NCBI GenBank assembly: GCA_023411445.1
Contig: JAEYOT010000810.1
Location: forward strand, 1 to 5,347
Source: Pseudomonadota bacterium
GTDB taxonomy: Bacteria > Myxococcota_A > Polyangia > Polyangiales > Polyangiaceae
Length of the DNA stretch: 5,347 nt
Reading direction: 5' to 3'
The notes under the pieces were generated by a model. It did not search any database. It was not told the origin of the DNA and was given only the letters and a program-made list of their open reading frames with translations. Shown here piece by piece: positions 1 through 5,347 of this stretch (within the stretch, counting starts at the first letter, position 1; each line of letters starts with the position of its first letter). The position numbers and the translations under genes were made by a program.

Positions 1-970
1 GCGCAAGCTTCTCGTCGAACGTGAACAGCTCGAAGCGGGGGCCGGGACCCGTCACGGCCACGACCGCGAGTAGCCGGCCTTCATCCCCCACGTCTGCGCT
101 GAACGGTGAGGGCGTCAACGCACCCTCGCTCAGGCGCTTGAACGTCGGGCTCACCAGCGCCCGCAGCAGCGTGCCGTCCTCGGTCAGGAGCTGCGCTTGG
201 TCCAGCCGCCGCGCAGGCAAGATGGCGAAGCGCTCTGGCAGCGACGGCAAGCGGAGCGACGAGAGGCGCGCTCCGCCCGGCCCGATACGCTCGGCACGTT
301 CGGCGCCGAAATAGAGCCACACGCCCTCGCGCGTCCTGCCCACCGTGCCGCCCGGCTCGGCGTCGAGCTCGATCACCTGCTCCGGCAACGGCACGCCCTG
401 TCGCTCGCCGGCGCCCTCCAGACGAAAGCTGCTCAAGGTGGGGGGCCGGCGCTGCGCTTCGAAGATCCACAGCCGGTCGCCGACTTGGGCGTCGGCGAAG
501 ACCGCCGCGCCGGGTAGCAGCACCGGGCGGGCGATCAGGGTCGGCTTCTTGTCGGCTTCCAGGCGCACCATCTCCCGGGCACCGATGGCCAAGATGGCGC
601 CATCGGCCAGCGACAGGACCGCGCGTGGCTGCTCCAGCGGCCGCTCGACTGCCAGCTCACCGCCCGGCAAGGCATGCAGCGTGACGCCCGCCTCGGAGAG
701 CCGAGCGATCACGCCTCGGCCGAACGCCAGACGGGGCTCACTCCCGCGCTGGAGCGGCAAGGCCAACGCCCGGCTCTGGACGGACCGCACCACGGCTGCG
801 GCGGCGCTCGAGCGCGGGTCGGGTCGCGGCGCGGGGTCTGGCACCTGCCCCGCCCTCGGTTCGACCACAGGCGGCGCTTGGCGGTTCCCTTCCCTCAGCT
901 GGAGGTAGAAGAGTAGCGCAGCCAGCGCGAGCGTCGCGACCGCCATCACTACGCTTTGCGCACGCGACAT
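1..970 (-). CDS. Membrane-anchored beta-rich protein of unknown function (partial, 3' end beyond left edge)
   Basis: The reading frame is open from the ATG at 970-968 to the left edge: 323 codons without a stop, with the C-terminus missing. I do not recognise the family. Residues 7-23 (VVMAVATLALAALLFYL) form one hydrophobic segment after a short N-terminus with one Arg, and no Cys follows it, so it is a signal anchor or uncleaved signal sequence rather than a lipoprotein signal. Residues 30-58 are a Pro/Arg/Ala-rich linker. The rest alternates short beta-type stretches with Gly and charged turns (for example GVTLHALPGGELAVE, GVWLYFGAERAERI), which suggests a propeller-like periplasmic or surface domain; this is inference from texture only. 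The ATG is chosen because the hydrophobic segment begins at once and a TATCCT hexamer lies 9 bases upstream; no Shine-Dalgarno sequence is visible. It is transcribed divergently from the small lipoprotein gene at 1073. The coding call is firm, the function unknown. Confidence 0.85.
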   Translation of the reverse strand, partial: MSRAQSVVMAVATLALAALLFYLQLREGNRQAPPVVEPRAGQVPDPAPRPDPRSSAAAAVVRSVQSRALALPLQRGSEPRLAFGRGVIARLSEAGVTLHALPGGELAVERPLEQPRAVLSLADGAILAIGAREMVRLEADKKPTLIARPVLLPGAAVFADAQVGDRLWIFEAQRRPPTLSSFRLEGAGERQGVPLPEQVIELDAEPGGTVGRTREGVWLYFGAERAERIGPGGARLSSLRLPSLPERFAILPARRLDQAQLLTEDGTLLRALVSPTFKRLSEGALTPSPFSADVGDEGRLLAVVAVTGPGPRFELFTFDEKLA

Positions 971-979
971 GCCGGGGCC

Positions 980-985
980 AGGATA
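980..985 (-). promoter_or_regulatory. Candidate -10 element for the leftward gene starting at 970
   Basis: The minus strand reads TATCCT here, four of six matches to TATAAT, with 9 bases between it and the ATG. Transcription would start 6-7 bases after the hexamer, leaving a leader of about 2-3 bases. No convincing -35 box is found at 16-18 bases upstream, and no Shine-Dalgarno sequence precedes the ATG. The call rests on position and on the similar arrangement on the other side of this divergent region. Confidence 0.35.
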
Positions 986-1037
986 GCAACGCCCGGGCGC
1001 GCTACGCACGCTCCGCGCGGGGCTTCCCTCAAAGCTG

Positions 1038-1066
1038 GTGCCACGGCGCGGGCGCTGCGTTAGCCT
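1038..1066 (+). promoter_or_regulatory. Candidate sigma-70-type promoter for the lipoprotein gene at 1073, implying a leaderless transcript
   Basis: GTGCCA at 1038-1043 matches TTGACA at four of six positions. A 17-base spacer separates it from TAGCCT at 1061-1066, which has the TAnnnT pattern with three of six matches to TATAAT. Six bases lie between the hexamer and the ATG at 1073, so the predicted start of transcription falls on or next to the start codon. No ribosome binding site precedes the ATG, which fits leaderless translation. The boxes are weak matches in GC-rich DNA and have no experimental support. Confidence 0.4.
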
Positions 1067-1072
1067 GCGTTC

Positions 1073-1504
1073 ATGGCTCAGCTCGCTCGGCTCGCCCCGC
1101 TCGTTCTCCTGCCGCTCGCCCTGAGCGCGACGGGCTGCGGCAAGGTTCGCGAGATCAAAGAGTGCCGCGCCCTCTCGCGCGAGGTCTCGGCCGCGCTCGA
1201 CCAGGTCGAGGCCCTGTCGAAGGAGAAGCCGAAGGACCCGGAGCAGACGCTGCGTATCGCCGGCCACTACGGCGCGCTGGCCAAAGCGCTCTCGCCGCGC
1301 GGCGACGGTCCAACCCCGCTCGCCGCCGCCGTGCGCGACTACGCGGAGCTGATGAGGTCCACGGAGGAGGCGCTGCAAGCGCACGCCGAAGCGCTGCGAG
1401 CCGGCGACACCAAAGGCGCGAACGAGACGCGACGGGAGCTCGAGCGCATCGTCAAGCGTGAGCGCGCGGCGATCGTCCGGCTCGAAGCCGAGTGCCGCGT
1501 GTAG
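1073..1504 (+). CDS. Small helical predicted lipoprotein, function unknown
   Basis: The gene encodes 143 residues with an ATG start and TAG stop. Residues 1-21 form a signal peptide with a hydrophobic core (LAPLVLLPLALSA) ending in the lipobox-like ATGC, so Cys22 is the likely lipidated residue; Ala rather than Leu at -3 is acceptable but not ideal. The mature part is rich in Ala, Glu, Lys and Arg and looks almost wholly helical: residues 25-52, then a Pro/Gly break near 53-57 and again at 75-82, then a long amphipathic helix from about 84 to 140. Cys31 and Cys141 sit at the two ends of the mature protein and could form a disulfide closing a helical hairpin; this is inference. The product would sit on the periplasmic side of a membrane. 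I do not recognise a family. The gene stands alone on the plus strand, divergent from the gene at 970 and convergent with the FGE-like gene, whose stop is 4 bases away. Confidence 0.82.
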   Translation: MAQLARLAPLVLLPLALSATGCGKVREIKECRALSREVSAALDQVEALSKEKPKDPEQTLRIAGHYGALAKALSPRGDGPTPLAAAVRDYAELMRSTEEALQAHAEALRAGDTKGANETRRELERIVKRERAAIVRLEAECRV

Positions 1505-1508
1505 CTCG

Positions 1509-2696
1509 TCAGCGACGCTTCTTCCGGGCTGGCTTGGGCACGTGGCGCTCGACCGGGCCTATCGTGATCTGTCCCCAGCCGTAGACGACGCGGCGCTTGA
1601 ACGGGCCGGGATCGTCTCCAGCCAAGATCCACAGCTCGCGCGGGTTTTGCTCCACGTGCAGGGAACCCGGCACGATGCCGCTGGAAGCCACTCCCAGCAC
1701 CTCGGGGGCTCCCAAACCCAAGCGGGTGAACAAGAGCGTGCAGCTCGGCTGCTTGCCGAGACCTGCGCAGATGCGGGCCACGTGGATCTCCTCGTTGGCG
1801 ACCGGCCGCCAGATCCAGAACATCTCCACGCGCGGCAAGCCGAAGCGGCGCATGTTGGTCTCGAGCTCCGCGGGCAGCACGCTCAAGAAGGCCTGGCTCA
1901 GCTGCTTTTCGACGACGCCCTTGGCCTCGAGCCGGGGGCCGCGTCGGACATCGAGCACGACCTCCATCGTGTTGGGTGGCCCGGCACAACAGCGGAAGCC
2001 GATCGCCGCGGCGCTAGTGTCCGGGCGGCGCGGCTCGGCGTTGGCGCAGCGTCCGGTCAGCTCTCCGTTCGGTCCGTTGCCGCCGCGCACCGTCACGTAG
2101 CCGGGCTCGCTCCCGCGCCCCCAAGGGCTGGACGTCCACTCGAAGGCTCCGCCATGCATGTCGCGCACGCCAAACTCGCTGCGACACGCGACCCTGAGCC
2201 CACTCGGCTTGAGCACGGGCTCGCTGCCGGTGCCGCAGCGATCGGCGCGGTAGCTGGACCCGTACTCGAACGTGGTGTTGCCCGGGCCCTTGCAAGCGCG
2301 CTCCCACTCGAGCTCGCTGCACAGGCGCTTACCCTGCTCGGCGCACAGCTTTGCGGCGCCAGCCTGCGTCACGTTGGTGAGCGGGATGGCGCCCTCCTCG
2401 TTGGGGAACGGGTAAACGTCGATGTAGTAGCCCTTGAGGATCACCTGCTCGCCCGGCATCTCCTGATCGACCAGGCGCGGCAGTTGTCCGGGCGGGGTCC
2501 CGGCCACGAGCGGACCCGGCTCGATCCACGCCATGCCACGCCGCGGGGGCGCGACCGGGGTCGGCGGGGCGATCGAGGAGGGCCGCGAGCTGGAGGGGGC
2601 GGCCTCTTTGGTCACCGGCTCCACTCGATCGCAAGCCAGGAGGCACAAGCCGCCCAGCCACGCTGCCAGTCGCCTCGACTCGGCCACGCCCAACAA
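1509..2696 (-). CDS. Predicted lipoprotein with formylglycine-generating-enzyme-like (SUMF1/PvdO) domain
   Basis: The gene encodes 395 residues. Residues 1-21 are a lipoprotein signal peptide ending in the strong lipobox LLAC with Cys22 as anchor; a Ser/Pro-rich linker follows to about residue 52. Residues 54-239 resemble the FGE-sulfatase fold: GKRLCSELEWERAC (122-135), DMHGGAFEWTSS (179-190, equivalent to the usual NVWEW motif), VRGG (203-206) and GFRC (233-236). At about 186 residues this domain is shorter than typical members. Family members make formylglycine in sulfatases (FGE), act in pyoverdine maturation (PvdO) or in ergothioneine synthesis (EgtB). Between VRGG and GFRC only Cys217 is present, in the position of a non-catalytic Cys, so the catalytic Cys pair of true FGE seems absent and a structural or binding role is more likely. 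Residues 240-395 are an unrecognised extra region with a basic tail. The start is TTG at 2696, set by a GAGGGG 8 bases upstream; TTG at 2693 and GTG at 2687 are alternatives. It lies 3 bases after the response regulator gene. Confidence 0.87.
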   Translation of the reverse strand: MLGVAESRRLAAWLGGLCLLACDRVEPVTKEAAPSSSRPSSIAPPTPVAPPRRGMAWIEPGPLVAGTPPGQLPRLVDQEMPGEQVILKGYYIDVYPFPNEEGAIPLTNVTQAGAAKLCAEQGKRLCSELEWERACKGPGNTTFEYGSSYRADRCGTGSEPVLKPSGLRVACRSEFGVRDMHGGAFEWTSSPWGRGSEPGYVTVRGGNGPNGELTGRCANAEPRRPDTSAAAIGFRCCAGPPNTMEVVLDVRRGPRLEAKGVVEKQLSQAFLSVLPAELETNMRRFGLPRVEMFWIWRPVANEEIHVARICAGLGKQPSCTLLFTRLGLGAPEVLGVASSGIVPGSLHVEQNPRELWILAGDDPGPFKRRVVYGWGQITIGPVERHVPKPARKKRR

Positions 2697-2699
2697 CCG

Positions 2700-4133
<1,434 letters not shown>

Positions 4134-4150
4134 GATGTTCGTACTGACGC

Positions 4151-4162
4151 CTTCGCACGAAG
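4151..4162. repeat. Short imperfect palindrome upstream of the response regulator gene
   Basis: The sequence CTTCGCACGAAG has two 5-base arms (CTTCG and CGAAG) around a central CA. It lies in the 46-base gap between the stop of the FG-GAP gene and the start of the regulator gene, 17 bases before the ATG. It could be a binding site for a dimeric regulator or a small RNA hairpin. It has no U-tract and is too short to be a convincing terminator. An element of this size can occur by chance. Confidence 0.25.
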
Positions 4163-4179
4163 CTTAGCGCCGAACGGCT

Positions 4180-5347
4180 TCACTTGGGCTGGCAGCGCGC
4201 GCCCTTGAGCTCGTCCGGCAGGAACGAAGGACAATAGAACAGGGCAGTCTTGCCGCCGCCGGGCGCGCCGGCAGCCAGAATGTGCCGGCCTTCGATGCGC
4301 GGCAGCGCGATTGACGAACCTAGCCGGTCGTCCTCGTCGGCGGAGGAGAGGAAGGCGATGTCCTTGAAGCGATAGAGCTCGTTGGCCGCGCCGTTGTCCG
4401 GCGGCTCGACGTCGTAGATGATCGCCGCACCGGCGCCGTCCACGTGACGCACCGTCATCTTCGGCGCGCCCACCACGACTTCGCCGTCGCCGTCGCCGTC
4501 CAGATCGCCCACGCCCAGGGCGGCGCCGAAATCCGACGACGCGCAACCGGAGATGTTCTTGGTGGATCCGCAGGTGAAGGAGGTGATGAGCGAGGCTTCA
4601 GGCAGCGCGGCGAGCGAGCACTCGCTGCTGGCCGTGGGCTCCAGCGCGGCGAGCTTGGCGGCGTCGAACACGTAGACGACGTTCTGGTCGGAGATGACGA
4701 GCTCGTCGTCTTCGTCGTCCAGCACTCGCCCGCTGGTCAAGGCGCGGCCGAAGCCGGGCGTGCCGCCCAGGCAACCTAGGTACTCCACGGACGGGCCATC
4801 AGCGAGGAACAGCCGCACCGCCGACTCGCTGGGGATGCCGACCGCGAGCAGACGCTGCTCACCCACGCGCGCGACGCCGAGGACGCGCGCCTGGTTGGCC
4901 TCCCACCTGCCGGCCTCGTCCGCAGGGTTCGGGATGTCGACGAACGGACGGCGCGTGAGCGGCGGGTAGTACCAAACCGCCGACTCCTCGTCGGCCGTCG
5001 CCAAGAGCGCCGGGCCGTCGCCGAAATCCGCGCCGAAGCGGAACAGGGTAGGCTGGGCGTTGTTGATGGAGAAGGTCAACAGCTTCTGCGCCCGCTCCGG
5101 GATTTCCAGCACATACTCCACGTCGTCCGTGCAGCGCACCACGATGCCCGTCTCCGTGGAGGCGGTACCGGCGCCGTTGACGAAGCACAGCTCGCGCTGC
5201 ATGCCTGGCGAGCTCGCCCCCGTGAGCGCCACGGGGCTATTCGTGTGATAGCAAGGCGCCGCGCCGCCCATGCAGTGGCCCTGATCGCGCGCGTCCAAGG
5301 TCGGGCTGTCGGCGCTGCTCAGGTTGAACTCCGCGGCGCCGCTGCGC
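4180..5347 (-). CDS. Secreted FG-GAP / integrin-alpha-like beta-propeller protein (partial, 5' end beyond right edge)
   Basis: The frame is open from the right edge to the TGA at 4182-4180, giving 388 visible residues. A TTG at 5298 could serve as a start, but 16 more sense codons precede it without a stop and no signal peptide follows it, so the true start is most likely outside the window. Numbering from the edge, propeller-type blades are visible near 100-128, 154-186, 197-228, 273-311 and 342-371. The clearest has FGAALGVGDLDGDGDGEVVV with a DxDxDG calcium site (residues 281-289, bases 4506-4480), followed by GAP; another ends in LAAGAP. The blade at 197-228 carries an acidic variant, LDDEDDE, where the calcium loop would be. 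Ten cysteines suggest disulfides and an extracytoplasmic site. FG-GAP propellers usually bind ligands or proteins at cell surfaces, and no enzyme motif is seen. It is the first visible gene of the probable minus-strand unit with the response regulator and the FGE-like lipoprotein. The family call is good; the exact role is unknown. Confidence 0.88.
   Translation of the reverse strand, partial: RSGAAEFNLSSADSPTLDARDQGHCMGGAAPCYHTNSPVALTGASSPGMQRELCFVNGAGTASTETGIVVRCTDDVEYVLEIPERAQKLLTFSINNAQPTLFRFGADFGDGPALLATADEESAVWYYPPLTRRPFVDIPNPADEAGRWEANQARVLGVARVGEQRLLAVGIPSESAVRLFLADGPSVEYLGCLGGTPGFGRALTSGRVLDDEDDELVISDQNVVYVFDAAKLAALEPTASSECSLAALPEASLITSFTCGSTKNISGCASSDFGAALGVGDLDGDGDGEVVVGAPKMTVRHVDGAGAAIIYDVEPPDNGAANELYRFKDIAFLSSADEDDRLGSSIALPRIEGRHILAAGAPGGGKTALFYCPSFLPDELKGARCQPK

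Noticed and set aside
81..908. Several other open frames on both strands at the left end (for example 345-908 plus and 81-470 minus).
   Set aside because: They overlap the long minus-strand frame that begins at 970. That frame has an N-terminal membrane segment and ordinary protein composition, while these are Ala/Arg/Ser/Pro-rich shadows.
4134..4179. A terminator between the FG-GAP gene and the regulator gene.
   Set aside because: The only inverted repeat has 5-base arms with a 2-base centre and no following T-tract on the minus strand, so it does not meet the form of an intrinsic terminator.
4484..4502. GCCGTC tandem repeat as a possible microsatellite or variable repeat.
   Set aside because: The few copies simply encode the Asp-Gly pairs of the DxDxDG calcium loop in a GC-rich codon style.
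5296..5298. TTG as the start codon of the FG-GAP gene.
   Set aside because: The frame stays open upstream to the window edge and no signal peptide follows the TTG, although the protein looks exported. The gene is better treated as partial.

Overview
The window is GC-rich and gene-dense. It reads like a chromosomal segment of a myxobacterium (Myxococcota), more likely the Polyangia/Sorangium side. This is inferred from the strong G/C third-position bias, TTG start codons, secreted and lipid-anchored proteins of unknown function, a sulfatase-modifying-factor-like lipoprotein, an FG-GAP propeller protein and a sigma-54-dependent response regulator. No sequence search was possible, so the taxon is only an inference. 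No RNA genes, mobile elements, CRISPR arrays or long repeats were seen.

Layout from left to right. (1) Bases 1-970, minus strand: 5' part of a gene for a membrane-anchored, beta-rich protein of unknown function, cut by the left edge. (2) Bases 971-1072: a divergent promoter region of 102 bases. On both sides a TAnnnT -10 hexamer lies so close to the start codon that the transcripts would be leaderless or nearly so. (3) Bases 1073-1504, plus strand: a small, mostly helical predicted lipoprotein. (4) Bases 1509-2696, minus strand: a predicted lipoprotein with a formylglycine-generating-enzyme-like (SUMF1/PvdO) domain and an extra C-terminal region of about 155 residues. Its stop codon lies only 4 bases from that of the convergent gene (3). 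(5) Bases 2700-4133, minus strand: a complete NtrC-type response regulator with receiver, AAA+ and Fis-type HTH domains. (6) Bases 4180-5347, minus strand: the C-terminal 388 residues of a secreted FG-GAP/integrin-alpha-like beta-propeller protein, cut by the right edge.

Genes 6, 5 and 4 run in that order on the minus strand with gaps of 46 and 3 bases and probably form one transcription unit. The regulator-lipoprotein junction looks translationally coupled: a Shine-Dalgarno-like GAGGGG inside the regulator's last codons serves a TTG start just past its stop. The arrangement suggests a cytoplasmic sigma-54 activator co-expressed with two envelope or surface proteins. No histidine kinase is visible here, so its partner must lie outside the window or elsewhere in the genome. 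The most unusual points are the FGE-like lipoprotein, which appears to lack the catalytic cysteine pair, the in-frame junction to the regulator, and the near-leaderless divergent promoters. Nothing in the window amounts to a clearly new defence or mobile system.
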